A stretch of 50,066 nt of DNA from Roseomonas sp. 18066 (GTDB lineage Bacteria > Pseudomonadota > Alphaproteobacteria > Acetobacterales > Acetobacteraceae). A program made the translations under genes and the position numbers. Positions 18,540 to 26,065 of this stretch are shown piece after piece; the stretch's first letter is position 1, and each line of letters begins with the position of its first letter. Below the pieces are notes generated by a model. The model saw nothing but the letters and a program-made list of their open reading frames with translations. It was not told the origin of the DNA and did not search any database. The DNA lies in contig NZ_CACSJM010000024.1 of the NCBI RefSeq assembly GCF_902706185.1, forward strand, positions 1 to 50,066, in the 5' to 3' direction.

Positions 18540-19478
18540 TCAATACCCCCGGGCCAGGTCGACCATCGCCGTGGTCGGCTGCCCGGCGCGGTGCCGCGCG
18601 ACATTCTCCAGCGCGATGCGGGCTGCCGATTCCGGCGCGCTATAGGCGGCGACATGCGGCAGCACGGTGATGCCGGGATGCGCCCAGAAGGGATGCTCGA
18701 CCGGCAGCGGCTCCTGGGTGAAGACGTCGAGCACGGCATGGCTCACCTGGCCCGCTTCCAGCGCCGCCAGCAGGTCGGCCTCGACCAGGTGGCGGCCGCG
18801 CGCCAGGTTGACCAGCCCGGCGCCGCGCGGCAGCCGGCCGAACAGCCGGGCATCCAGGATGCCGGCGGTGTCGGGCGTCAGCGGCAGCAGGTTGACCAGG
18901 ATGTCCGAGGTCGCGACCAGCCGGTCCATGCCGTCCGCGCCGCTCAGGCATTCGATGCCCGCGATCGCCTTGGGCGCGCGGCTCCAGCCGGAGACCGGGA
19001 AGCCGACCGCGGCGATGGCCTGGGCGCAGGCGCCGCCCAGCGCGCCGAGGCCGAGCACGCCGACCCGGCGCTGCGCCGCCAGCGGCTGCGCCAGCTGCCG
19101 CCAGTCGGCTTGCGCCTGCTGCCGGCCATAGGCAGGGAACTGCCGGTGCAGCAGCAGCACGCTGGCGAGCGCGCATTCGACCATGGCCTGGGTCAGCGCC
19201 GGGTCGACCAGCCGGGCGATCGGGATCGCCCGCGGGAAGGCCGGGTCCAGCAGCATGCGGTCGACCCCGGCCCAGAGGCTCTGCACGAAGCGCAGCTGGG
19301 GGTAGCGCGCCAGGGTGCCATGCGGCGGATTGGCGACCAGCGCGATCTCAACGGCGTCGACATCATGCGGCTCGGTTGCCAGCACCAGCGTCTCGCCCGC
19401 CGGCAGATGCGCCAGCAGATGCGTCTTCCACTCGGCATATTCGTCGTCGTCGAGGGAACCGATCAGAAGAATGCTCAC
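18540..19478 (-). CDS. ghrA: Glyoxylate/hydroxypyruvate reductase A-like D-2-hydroxyacid dehydrogenase
   Basis: NAD(P)H-dependent reductase of glyoxylate and hydroxypyruvate. Starting at the GTG at 19478 gives 312 residues, the same as the E. coli GhrA length as I recall it, and opens on the expected N-terminus (SILLIGSLDDDEY). The ORF is open for 25 more codons upstream, but these read as non-coding. The catalytic triad is Arg227 (NLARGR), Glu256 (VFTQEPLP) and His275 (LPHVAAYS), and the dinucleotide motif is VLGLGALGGA (141-150). It is divergent from yggS, with a gap full of ACTGG motifs. A hydroxypyruvate reductase fits with serine metabolism nearby (sdaA), though the genes are not in one operon. 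Confidence 0.85.
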   Translation of the reverse strand: MSILLIGSLDDDEYAEWKTHLLAHLPAGETLVLATEPHDVDAVEIALVANPPHGTLARYPQLRFVQSLWAGVDRMLLDPAFPRAIPIARLVDPALTQAMVECALASVLLLHRQFPAYGRQQAQADWRQLAQPLAAQRRVGVLGLGALGGACAQAIAAVGFPVSGWSRAPKAIAGIECLSGADGMDRLVATSDILVNLLPLTPDTAGILDARLFGRLPRGAGLVNLARGRHLVEADLLAALEAGQVSHAVLDVFTQEPLPVEHPFWAHPGITVLPHVAAYSAPESAARIALENVARHRAGQPTTAMVDLARGY

Positions 19479-19543
19479 CGCGGGGACCTTTTCCGGAAGG
19501 AGCGGCACTATGCGGCAGCGGCGCCGCCCCGGCCAGACGCCCA

Positions 19544-19606
19544 ACTGGACCAATCCGAATCCAGCGAACTGGTCGTTCCCTCTGTTCCAGTCAGCGCCCA
19601 GACTGG
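19544..19606. promoter_or_regulatory. ACTGG repeat cluster in the ghrA/yggS divergent gap
   Basis: ACTGGACC (19544-19551) and ACTGGTCG (19568-19575) are direct repeats 24 bp apart. CCAGTC (19587-19592) and GACTGG (19601-19606) form an inverted repeat ending four bases before the yggS ATG. Direct CTGGAC/CTGGTC repeats are typical binding sites of MocR-type (GntR family, PLP-binding) regulators such as TauR or PdxR. A link with a PLP-homeostasis gene is attractive but inferred, and no MocR gene is present in the window. Confidence 0.45.
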
Positions 19607-19610
19607 CCGG

Positions 19611-20405
19611 ATGAGCAGCACCATCGCGCCGGCCCCGCTGACCGCCGAGGAGATCGAGCGCTTCGGCCCCGATCCCGAGGCGCGCTTCCGCGACAACCTC
19701 GCGGCGCTGGAGGCGCGCATCGCCGCCGCCTGCCAGCGCGCCGGGCGCGACCGGTCAGAGGTGCGGCTGCTGCCGGTGACCAAGACGGTGCCGGCCAGCG
19801 TGCTGCGCCTGGCGCATGCCGCCGGCGTCACTACCTTCGGCGAGAACAAGATCCAGGAGGCGACCGGGAAGCGCGAGGCCCTGGCCGACCTGCCCATCGC
19901 CTGGAGCATCATCGGCCATCTGCAGACCAACAAGGTCAAGCACCTGGCCCGGCTGGCGCAGGAGTTCCACGCGCTGGACAGCCTGCGCCTGGCCGGGCTG
20001 CTGGAGGCGCGGCTGGCGCAGGAGGGTCAGACGATGGATGTCTTCGTCCAGGTCAACACCTCGGGCGAGGCCAGCAAATATGGCCTGCCGCCGGCGGAGG
20101 TGCCGGCCTTCCTCGACGCCCTGCCGCGGTTTCCGCATCTGCGGCCGCGCGGCTTCATGACGCTGGCGCTGTTCAGCAGCGACATGGCGCAGGTCCGCCC
20201 CTGCTTCGCCCGGCTGCGGGACATCCGCGACGCTGCCCTGCGCGACCATCCGGGGCTGGCCGCGCTGTCGATGGGCATGACCGGCGATTTCGAGGCGGCG
20301 ATCGCCGAGGGGGCCAGCATCATCCGCGTCGGCCAGGCGATCTTCGGCCGCCGCCCGACGCCGGACGGGCATTACTGGCCGGGGCTGCTGCCGACGCCGG
20401 GCTGA
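19611..20405 (+). CDS. yggS: YggS-family PLP homeostasis protein
   Basis: A 264-residue PLP-binding protein of the YggS/PROSC family (fold-type III, no catalytic activity demonstrated in the family) that buffers pyridoxal phosphate in the cytoplasm. The PLP lysine is Lys58 in LLPVTKTVPA. Other family marks are FGENKIQEA, WSIIGHLQTNKVK, QVNTSGEASKYGL and SMGMTGDFEAAIAEGAS. The ATG at 19611 lacks a good Shine-Dalgarno sequence; the preceding bases belong to the ACTGG inverted repeat, so occupancy of that site could block initiation. The frame extends upstream without a better start. It is followed by a leader ORF and an MFS transporter on the same strand. Confidence 0.93.
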   Translation: MSSTIAPAPLTAEEIERFGPDPEARFRDNLAALEARIAAACQRAGRDRSEVRLLPVTKTVPASVLRLAHAAGVTTFGENKIQEATGKREALADLPIAWSIIGHLQTNKVKHLARLAQEFHALDSLRLAGLLEARLAQEGQTMDVFVQVNTSGEASKYGLPPAEVPAFLDALPRFPHLRPRGFMTLALFSSDMAQVRPCFARLRDIRDAALRDHPGLAALSMGMTGDFEAAIAEGASIIRVGQAIFGRRPTPDGHYWPGLLPTPG

Positions 20406-20498
20406 GCGCCCCCCCTCCTGGCGCGGCACGCCGTGTTGCGCCAAGCTTCAAGGGCACGCCGGCCAACCGGCGGCAGGATGGCGAGAGGAAACGCGGAT

Positions 20499-20558
20499 AT
20501 GACGATCTCCGGGGCGGCCACCGGCGACGGTGGCCTGCGGCGCGCGGCCGCCGCATGA
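20499..20558 (+). CDS. 19-codon leader ORF coupled to the MFS gene
   Basis: A short open frame of 19 residues (MTISGAATGDGGLRRAAAA). A purine-rich AGAGGAAA stands about nine bases before its ATG. Its TGA (20556-20558) overlaps the ATG of the following MFS gene (20555) as ATGA. The MFS ATG itself has no clear ribosome binding site, so translation of the leader would deliver ribosomes to it. No homologue is recognised. It could be a coupling leader or a mis-assigned N-terminus, and only the coordinates are firm. Confidence 0.45.
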   Translation: MTISGAATGDGGLRRAAAA

Positions 20559-21769
20559 GCGGCGAGGAATTGCTGGATTCCCGCGCCGCCTGGATCCGGC
20601 TCGGCGCCATCGTCGCGCTGTCGACGCTGGGCGGCGCCGGCATGTGGACCGTGGTCGTGGCGCTGCCGCATGTGCAGGCGGATTTCGGCGCCAGCCGCGC
20701 CGACGCCTCGCTGCCCTATACCCTGACCATGCTGGGCTTCGGCATCGGCGGCGTGCTGATGGGGCGGCTGGCCGACCGCTTTGGTGCCATGCGGCCGCTG
20801 CTCTTCGCCATCCTGATGCTGGCGACCGGCTATGTCGTGGCGGGGATGGCGCCCAGCCTGATGGTCTATGCCCTGGCCCAGGGCGGCATGATCGGCATGC
20901 TCGGCGCCTCCGCCTCCTTCGCGCCGCTGATGGCCGACGCCTCGCTGTGGTTCCGAAGGCGTCGCGGCATCGCGGTGGCGCTCGCCGCCTCCGGCAACTA
21001 CCTGGCCGGCGTGGTCTGGCCGCCGCTGCTGACCGCGCTGATCGCGGCGCATGGCTGGCGGGTCGCGCATATGGTGGTGGGCGGCATCTGCCTGGTGGCG
21101 ATGCTGCCGCTGGCGCTGATGCTGCGCGCCCGGGCGCCGGGATCACACGGCGGCGGCCCGCGCAGCGCCGCCGGCGAGGCCCGGCCGCTGGGCCTGTCGC
21201 GCAACGGGCTGACCCTGGTGCTGGCCATCGCCGGCATCGCCTGCTGCGTCGCCATGGCGATGCCTCAGGTGCATATCGTCGCCTATTGCGGCGACCTGGG
21301 CTACGGCGTGGCGCGCGGAGCGGAGATGCTGTCGGTGATGCTGGCCTGCGGCATCGTCTCGCGCCTGGTCTCCGGGCTGCTGGCCGACCGTATCGGCGGG
21401 CTGCGCACGCTGCTGCTGGGCGCGATCGCGCAAGGCGCGGCGCTGTCGTTGTTCCTGTTCTTCGACGGGCTGGGCTCGCTGTTCATCCTCTCGGCGCTGT
21501 TCGGCCTGTTCCAGGGCGGCATCGTGCCCTCCTACGCCGTCGTGGTGCGGGAGAATTTCCCGGCCTCCGAGGTCGGCATCCGCGTCGGCATCGTGCTGAG
21601 CTCGACGCTGCTCGGCATGGCGCTGGGCGGCTGGCTGTCCGGCGTCATCTTCGATGCCACCGGCAGCTATGCGGCGGCCTTCGTCAACGGCGTGGTGTGG
21701 AACGCGGCGAATGTGCTGATCGTGGTGACGCTGCTGCTGCGCAGCCGGCCACGGAGGGCGGCTGCCTAA
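20555..21769 (+). CDS. MFS transporter
   Basis: A 404-residue inner-membrane transporter with about 12 hydrophobic segments. Motif A appears as GRLADRFGAMRPLL after helix 2, and a second copy as GLLADRIGGLRTLL after helix 8, showing the two-fold repeat of the family. The pattern resembles oxalate/formate antiporter- and monocarboxylate-type MFS proteins (HVQADFGASRADASLPYTL at the start). The substrate is unknown. The start overlaps the stop of a 19-codon leader ORF by four bases, and the stop overlaps the stop of the convergent flavin monooxygenase gene. Confidence 0.88.
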   Translation: MSGEELLDSRAAWIRLGAIVALSTLGGAGMWTVVVALPHVQADFGASRADASLPYTLTMLGFGIGGVLMGRLADRFGAMRPLLFAILMLATGYVVAGMAPSLMVYALAQGGMIGMLGASASFAPLMADASLWFRRRRGIAVALAASGNYLAGVVWPPLLTALIAAHGWRVAHMVVGGICLVAMLPLALMLRARAPGSHGGGPRSAAGEARPLGLSRNGLTLVLAIAGIACCVAMAMPQVHIVAYCGDLGYGVARGAEMLSVMLACGIVSRLVSGLLADRIGGLRTLLLGAIAQGAALSLFLFFDGLGSLFILSALFGLFQGGIVPSYAVVVRENFPASEVGIRVGIVLSSTLLGMALGGWLSGVIFDATGSYAAAFVNGVVWNAANVLIVVTLLLRSRPRRAAA

Positions 21770-23028
21770 GCCGCCCAGAGATGCCCGCGCAGCGTGCTGG
21801 CCGCATAGTCGCGGCGGAACACGCCGCGATCCTGCAGCACCGGCACCACCTTGGCCACGAATTCGTCGAAGCCGCCCGGCGTCAGATGCGGGGCCAGGAC
21901 GAAGCCGTCGGCGGCATCCTCCTGCACGTGGCGCTCGATCTCCAGCGCCACGGCCTGCGGCGTGCCGGTGAACTGCTTGCGGCCGGTGACGCGGATCACC
22001 AGCTGCCGGATCGACAGCCCGTCCCGCTCGGCGATCTCGCGCCATTTCCGGGCCGTCGCCAGGCGGTCGTCGTAGCGCATGGCGCGACCCTGCGACAGCG
22101 CATCGGCCTCGACATCGGGGTCGATCGCCGGCAGCGGCCCCTCGGCGTCATAGGCGGAGAGGTCGCGGTTCCAGACCTGCTCGAGGAAGGTGATCGCGCT
22201 GCGCGGGCTGACCTGCTGCAGCCGGATCTGCGCCGCCTTGTCCCGCGCCTCCGCCTCGGTGTCGCCGAGCGCGAAATTGGCGCCGGGCAGGATCTTCAGC
22301 GCGTCGGGCCGCCGGCCATAGCGGGCCAGCCTGCCCTTGACGTCGGCATAGAAGGCGCGGCCGGCCTCCAGCTCGCTGTGGCGCGAATAGATGACATCGG
22401 CATGGCTCGCCGCCAGCTCGCGCCCGGCATCGGATTCGCCGGCCTGCACCAGCACCGGCGCGCCCTGCGGCAGCGGCCCCAGCCCGCTGCGGCCGGCGAT
22501 GTCGAAATGCCGCGACAGCACGGCGAAGTCGCCGCCACGCCAGATCTGCCGCGCGGCCTCGACGAACTCGCGGGCGCGCTCATAGCGCTGCGCATGCGGC
22601 AGGTGGTCGCCGCGGCGGAAATTGGCGCCGGTGAAGGCGCCCGGCGAGGTGACGAAGTTCCACCCCGCCCGGCCGCCCGACAGCAGGTCCAGCGTCGCCA
22701 GCTGACGCGCCAGCGGATAGGGCTCGTTGAAGGTGGTGGTCAGGGTGCCGACCAGCCCGACATGCTGTGTCACCGCCGCCAGCGCCGTCAGCACCGCCAG
22801 CGTGTTGGGCCGGCCGGCGACGTCGAGCTCGTGCAGCCGCCCCTTCTGCTCGCGCAGCCGCAGCCCCTCGGCCAGGAAGATGAAGTCGAACTTGCCGCGC
22901 TCCACCGTCTCGGCGAAGTGGCGGAAGGAGGAGAAGGCGATCTGGCTGCCCGCCGCCGGGTCGCTCCAGACGGTAAAATTGTTCACGCCCGGGAATTGCG
23001 CGCCGAGGATGACCTGCTTCTTCGCCAT
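21766..23028 (-). CDS. NtaA/SnaA/DszA-family FMN-dependent monooxygenase
   Basis: A 420-residue luciferase-like monooxygenase that uses reduced FMN supplied by a separate reductase. The family features are clear: the N-terminal NFTVWSDPAAGSQIAFSSF, the HFAETVERGKFDFIFLAEGL strand, GRAGWNFVTSP, and PVLVQAGESDAGRELAA. Characterised relatives oxidise C-N or C-S bonds (nitrilotriacetate, pristinamycin IIB, dibenzothiophene sulfone, N-acetyl S-substituted cysteines). It is the last gene of an operon with a second luciferase-like protein (18-base gap) and a GNAT acetyltransferase. That pairing recalls the B. subtilis yxe and ytm operons, where an N-acetyltransferase precedes such a monooxygenase in breakdown of S-(2-succino)cysteine. 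The substrate here is inference. Confidence 0.93.
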   Translation of the reverse strand: MAKKQVILGAQFPGVNNFTVWSDPAAGSQIAFSSFRHFAETVERGKFDFIFLAEGLRLREQKGRLHELDVAGRPNTLAVLTALAAVTQHVGLVGTLTTTFNEPYPLARQLATLDLLSGGRAGWNFVTSPGAFTGANFRRGDHLPHAQRYERAREFVEAARQIWRGGDFAVLSRHFDIAGRSGLGPLPQGAPVLVQAGESDAGRELAASHADVIYSRHSELEAGRAFYADVKGRLARYGRRPDALKILPGANFALGDTEAEARDKAAQIRLQQVSPRSAITFLEQVWNRDLSAYDAEGPLPAIDPDVEADALSQGRAMRYDDRLATARKWREIAERDGLSIRQLVIRVTGRKQFTGTPQAVALEIERHVQEDAADGFVLAPHLTPGGFDEFVAKVVPVLQDRGVFRRDYAASTLRGHLWAA

Positions 23029-23046
23029 GCTGCTGTCCGATCGGCG

Positions 23047-23988
23047 TCAGGCGGCGACGTTGATGTTGCGGTTCGGCGCCGGCGGCAGGCCGAGCCGCTG
23101 GCGCAGGCTGCCCGCGCCCGGCCGGACCGGCGGCAGCGCGGCCAGCAGCGGCGCCAGGTCGCGCGCCGGATCGGCCGGGACCAGCCGCAGCCCGGCGACC
23201 CCCGGCAGCCGGCCGAGCGCCGCCAGTTGCCCGGCGCTGCCGTCCCAGCGCAGCCCCGGCCGCGCGCTGTCGCCCACCAGCACATCGGCGAAGACCAGCG
23301 GCGCGCCGCGCAGCGCGGGCGCCAGCGCCGTGGCCTCCGCGCCCAGGAAGACCAGCTCGGCGCCGGCGGCCTGGGCCGGGTCGTCGCTGGCCTGCAGATC
23401 GATGGCGACCACCGGCTGGCCCTGCGGCGGCCGCGGCGTGATCGAGGGGCCGAGCACGCTGAAGCGCTGCCCCTGGAAGCGGATGTAATGCAGCCTCTCG
23501 GCATCGACAAAGCGCTGGCTGACCGGGTCGCGGATGATGGCGTCGTCCTGCCAGCTGTCCCACAGCGCGCGGATCACCGCGATGGCCTCCGCCGTGTCGG
23601 CGGCCAGCGCCGCGGCCTCGGGCTCCGGGAAGCCGGGCAGCGGGCCGATGGCGCGGCGCGCCTGGGCAGGGCGCGCGCCGCGCAATGGCTGCACCAGCAG
23701 CCCGGCGCGGCCCTCGGTCACATGGTCCAGCGTGGCGATGCCGGTGGAGACATGGAAAGGCTCGAGGAAGTTCACGGCGACGCCAGGCAGGATGCCGACC
23801 TGGCGGCTGCGCGCGCCCAGCCAATTGGCCAGCAGCAGCGCATCCGGACCGTCGGCACCCGGTTGCGCGAAGCCATCGGCCAGGGTCAGCAGCTCGGCCG
23901 TGGCATCGATCGCGGCCAGCAGGCCAGGATCGGCCAGCAGCGGCAGCAGGCCGGGCTGCGCGGCCTCCAGCCCGAGGGCGATGCGCAT
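23047..23988 (-). CDS. Divergent luciferase-like monooxygenase family protein
   Basis: A 313-residue protein with a bacterial-luciferase-like barrel pattern (LANWLGARSRQVGILPGVAV, then EPFHVSTGIATLDHVTEGRAGLLVQPL). It lacks some typical LLM features: the N-terminus is shortened and the family's usual catalytic-region His residues are not obvious. It sits between GNAT (5-base gap) and the NtaA-type enzyme (18-base gap) in one operon. It may be a catalytic partner, an accessory subunit or an enzyme with altered chemistry. Two LLM proteins in tandem with different divergence levels resemble the alpha/beta subunits of two-component luciferases, but that is speculation. Confidence 0.72.
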   Translation of the reverse strand: MRIALGLEAAQPGLLPLLADPGLLAAIDATAELLTLADGFAQPGADGPDALLLANWLGARSRQVGILPGVAVNFLEPFHVSTGIATLDHVTEGRAGLLVQPLRGARPAQARRAIGPLPGFPEPEAAALAADTAEAIAVIRALWDSWQDDAIIRDPVSQRFVDAERLHYIRFQGQRFSVLGPSITPRPPQGQPVVAIDLQASDDPAQAAGAELVFLGAEATALAPALRGAPLVFADVLVGDSARPGLRWDGSAGQLAALGRLPGVAGLRLVPADPARDLAPLLAALPPVRPGAGSLRQRLGLPPAPNRNINVAA

Positions 23989-23993
23989 GACGC

Positions 23994-24614
23994 TCAGACC
24001 ACCGCCGCGTGCTGCGCCAGCCGCGCCAGGATGCGGCGCTCCTGCGCCTGCTTGGTGGCGGTGACCTCGATCGTCGCGGCGTCGAGCGAGGCCGCCGGCC
24101 GCCGCCGCGGCGAGGTGGCGGGCTGGCCGGCGCGGGCGCCGATATGCTTCTCGAACGGCAGCGAGCGGAACAGCGCCGGATCGGCCTCGAGGTCGAACAG
24201 CGCGCGATAGCCGAGCGAGACATAGAGCCCGACCGCCTCCGGCTGGCGGAAGCCGGTGGTGAGATAGGCGCGGGTATAGCCCAGCGCGCCCGCGCGCGCC
24301 TCCAGCGCCGCCATGATGCGCCGCGCCAGCCCCTGGCGGCGATGATCGGCATGCACCCAGACGCGCTTGATCTCGGCGGTCTCGTCGTCATGGCTCATGA
24401 AGGCGCCGCCGGCGATCGGCACGCCGTCGCGCAGCAGCACCAGGAAATCGCCGAGCGGCGGGGCGAAGGCGGCGGCGGGATAGCGGTCGACCTCGCCGCG
24501 CGCGCCGCCGGGGCGGTCGGTGCCGTACATGGCCGCGAATTCTTCGACCAGCGCGTCCAGCACGGCCTGGGCTTCGGGCGCCTGCAGCGGGGAATGGATG
24601 ATCGTGTCGCTCAT
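23994..24614 (-). CDS. GNAT-family N-acetyltransferase
   Basis: A 206-residue acetyltransferase. The acetyl-CoA pyrophosphate-binding motif is VWVHADHRRQGLARRIMAAL (motif A, about residues 85-104), followed by YTRAYLTTGFRQPEAVGLYVSLGY as motif B, after which a C-terminal tail of about 60 residues is unusual for a simple GNAT. AGAGG stands before the ATG. It is the first gene of the operon with two luciferase-like proteins. In known S-alkylcysteine breakdown pathways an N-acetyltransferase protects the amino group before monooxygenation, and that is the role I infer. A generic amine or amino-acid acetyltransferase remains possible. Confidence 0.85.
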   Translation of the reverse strand: MSDTIIHSPLQAPEAQAVLDALVEEFAAMYGTDRPGGARGEVDRYPAAAFAPPLGDFLVLLRDGVPIAGGAFMSHDDETAEIKRVWVHADHRRQGLARRIMAALEARAGALGYTRAYLTTGFRQPEAVGLYVSLGYRALFDLEADPALFRSLPFEKHIGARAGQPATSPRRRPAASLDAATIEVTATKQAQERRILARLAQHAAVV

Positions 24615-24668
24615 CTCGAGCCTCTTCTCAGCCAGGGGGTCGCGGGGAGCGGCCTTGCGTCACGGCGC

Positions 24669-24697
24669 AGATTGTCCCTGTTCGAACGCGTCTTCAA
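24669..24697 (-). promoter_or_regulatory. Candidate promoter of the GNAT-LLM operon
   Basis: On the minus strand TTGAAG (24697-24692) and CAATCT (24674-24669) are separated by 17 bases, 55 bases upstream of the GNAT start. This part of the 398-base divergent gap is clearly richer in A/T than its surroundings. Confidence 0.45.
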
Positions 24698-24798
24698 GTG
24701 ATTCACATTTTTCTTAGGCGTTTTTTTGGATGGCGCCGTGGGTTTTGTGGTCTCGGGTGGCAGGGGCAGCGCCAGAGCGGGCGGCGAGGGGGTTGGCC

Positions 24799-24829
24799 AA
24801 TCCGCTGGATTAGCTCTGTTTATATCCAG
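24799..24829. promoter_or_regulatory. ATCC/GGAT dyads in the divergent gap
   Basis: AATCC-GCT-GGATT (24799-24811) and the overlapping CTGGAT-N13-ATCCAG (24805-24829) give three half-sites in 31 bp, close to the centre of the 398-base gap between the two divergent flavin-monooxygenase operons. The 25-bp element with its short symmetric arms resembles a LysR-type binding site, but no LysR gene is adjacent. The gap shows no other gene. Confidence 0.4.
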
Positions 24830-24944
24830 GAAATCAACGCATCGACCCGCCACATTGCCAATCACGATTCACCACCGCATATTCATGACCGAAGCCGCTT
24901 CCGGACAGAAAATGCCGACCCCCCTTCACCCCTGGCCCCGGCAA

Positions 24945-24974
24945 TTGCCGCGGTGCCGCCCGCCGGCCTACGCT
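24945..24974 (+). promoter_or_regulatory. Promoter of the LLM-CMD-AhpD operon
   Basis: TTGCCG (24945-24950) and TACGCT (24969-24974) with an 18-base spacer precede the ATG at 25013. The -10 lies in the 13-mer CTACGCTGGCCCG (24968-24980), which recurs exactly upstream of the CTG-start methyltransferase (6944-6956). This supports a shared promoter type. Confidence 0.55.
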
Positions 24975-25012
24975 GGCCCGGCGCGCCCGCCCGGCGCGGC
25001 GGAGACAGCGGC

Positions 25013-26065
25013 ATGACGGCGCGACAGGGCCTGCGGCTCGGCTTCTTCACCCGGCTGCTCGACGAGGGCAGCCCAGCAGAGCGCTATCGCTGCGCCCTGG
25101 CGCAGATCCGCCATGCCGAGGCGCTGGGCTATGACAGCGCCTGGGTGGCGCAGCATCATTTCCACGCGGCCGAGGGCGGCCTGCCCGCGCCCTTCGTCTT
25201 CCTGGCGCAGGTGGCGGCGCTGACCACGCGCATCCGCCTGGGCACCGGCATCGTCACCCTGCCGCTGGAACTGCCGATCCGCGTCGCCGAAGATGCCGCC
25301 GTGCTCGACATCCTGTCGAACGGAAGGCTGGAGCTCGGCGTCGGATCGGGCGGCAATCCGGAGGCCTTCGCCGCCTTCGGCCTGCGGGATGCCGACCGCC
25401 GCGCGCTGTTCGACGGCAAGCTGGACGCGCTGGTCGCGGCCCTGGCGCAGCAGGCGCTGCCCGGCGGCGACCGGCTCTATCCGCCACATCCCGGGCTGGG
25501 GCAGCGGCTGTGGCAGGCGACCTTCTCGGTCGAGGGCGCGCGGGCGGCGGGGCAGCGCGGCGCCGGGCTGCTGCTGTCGCGCACCCAGCCGCGGCCGCAG
25601 CAGGCGCCCGCGGCAAGCCTGGCCGAGATCCAGGACCCGATGGTCGATGCCTATCTGGCCGCGCTGCCGGCCGGCGTCGCGCCGCGCATCCTGGCCAGCC
25701 GCTCGGTCTTCGTCGCCGATGACAGCAAGGAAGCCCACCGCCTGGCCGAGGCCGGGCTGCGCCGCTTCGACGCGCGGCTGGTGGCGCAGGGCCGCCTGCC
25801 CGACGCGCCGCGCTCGCTGGCAGAGATCATCCGCCGCCAGGATTCGCATGTCGGCACGGTGGACGAGGTCACCGCCTCGCTCGCTGCCGACCGCGTGCTG
25901 GACCGCGCGACGGAGCTGGCGGTGCAGGTGCATTCCATCGACCCGCCGCATGACGTCACGCTGCGCTCCATCGAGCTGGTCGCCCAGGGCGTCGCGCCGG
26001 CGCTCGGCTGGCAGCGCAGCGCGCCCCGCGCCATCGCCCACCAGGCAGGAGTTGCCGCCCAATGA
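25013..26065 (+). CDS. Putative FMN-dependent luciferase-like monooxygenase, KPN_01858-type
   Basis: A 350-residue luciferase-like enzyme. Typical stretches are LGYDSAWVAQHHF, TTRIRLGTGIVTLPLELPIR and NGRLELGVGSGGNPEAFAAFG. I recognise it as the type usually named after KPN_01858, which is regularly found with the two CMD/AhpD-fold proteins that follow here. The ATG at 25013 has GGAGA eight bases upstream; a longer upstream frame reads as non-coding. The stop overlaps the next ATG by four bases. It is divergent from the GNAT-LLM operon. The substrate is not established for the family. It probably shares a flavin reductase encoded elsewhere, since none is in the window. Confidence 0.88.
   Translation: MTARQGLRLGFFTRLLDEGSPAERYRCALAQIRHAEALGYDSAWVAQHHFHAAEGGLPAPFVFLAQVAALTTRIRLGTGIVTLPLELPIRVAEDAAVLDILSNGRLELGVGSGGNPEAFAAFGLRDADRRALFDGKLDALVAALAQQALPGGDRLYPPHPGLGQRLWQATFSVEGARAAGQRGAGLLLSRTQPRPQQAPAASLAEIQDPMVDAYLAALPAGVAPRILASRSVFVADDSKEAHRLAEAGLRRFDARLVAQGRLPDAPRSLAEIIRRQDSHVGTVDEVTASLAADRVLDRATELAVQVHSIDPPHDVTLRSIELVAQGVAPALGWQRSAPRAIAHQAGVAAQ

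Noticed and set aside
15353..18739. A 1128-codon open frame on the minus strand across the FepA-like receptor
   Set aside because: It spans three genes on both strands with no family resemblance. It is a GC-driven shadow, and the receptor on the plus strand is unmistakable.
20530..24210. A 1226-codon plus-strand frame through the MFS and flavin-monooxygenase genes
   Set aside because: It is a shadow frame of Arg/Ala/Gln-rich composition overlapping four real genes.
24698..25012. N-terminal extension of the KPN_01858-type monooxygenase
   Set aside because: The open frame runs through the AT-rich promoter region. The ATG at 25013 has a ribosome binding site and begins the conserved sequence.
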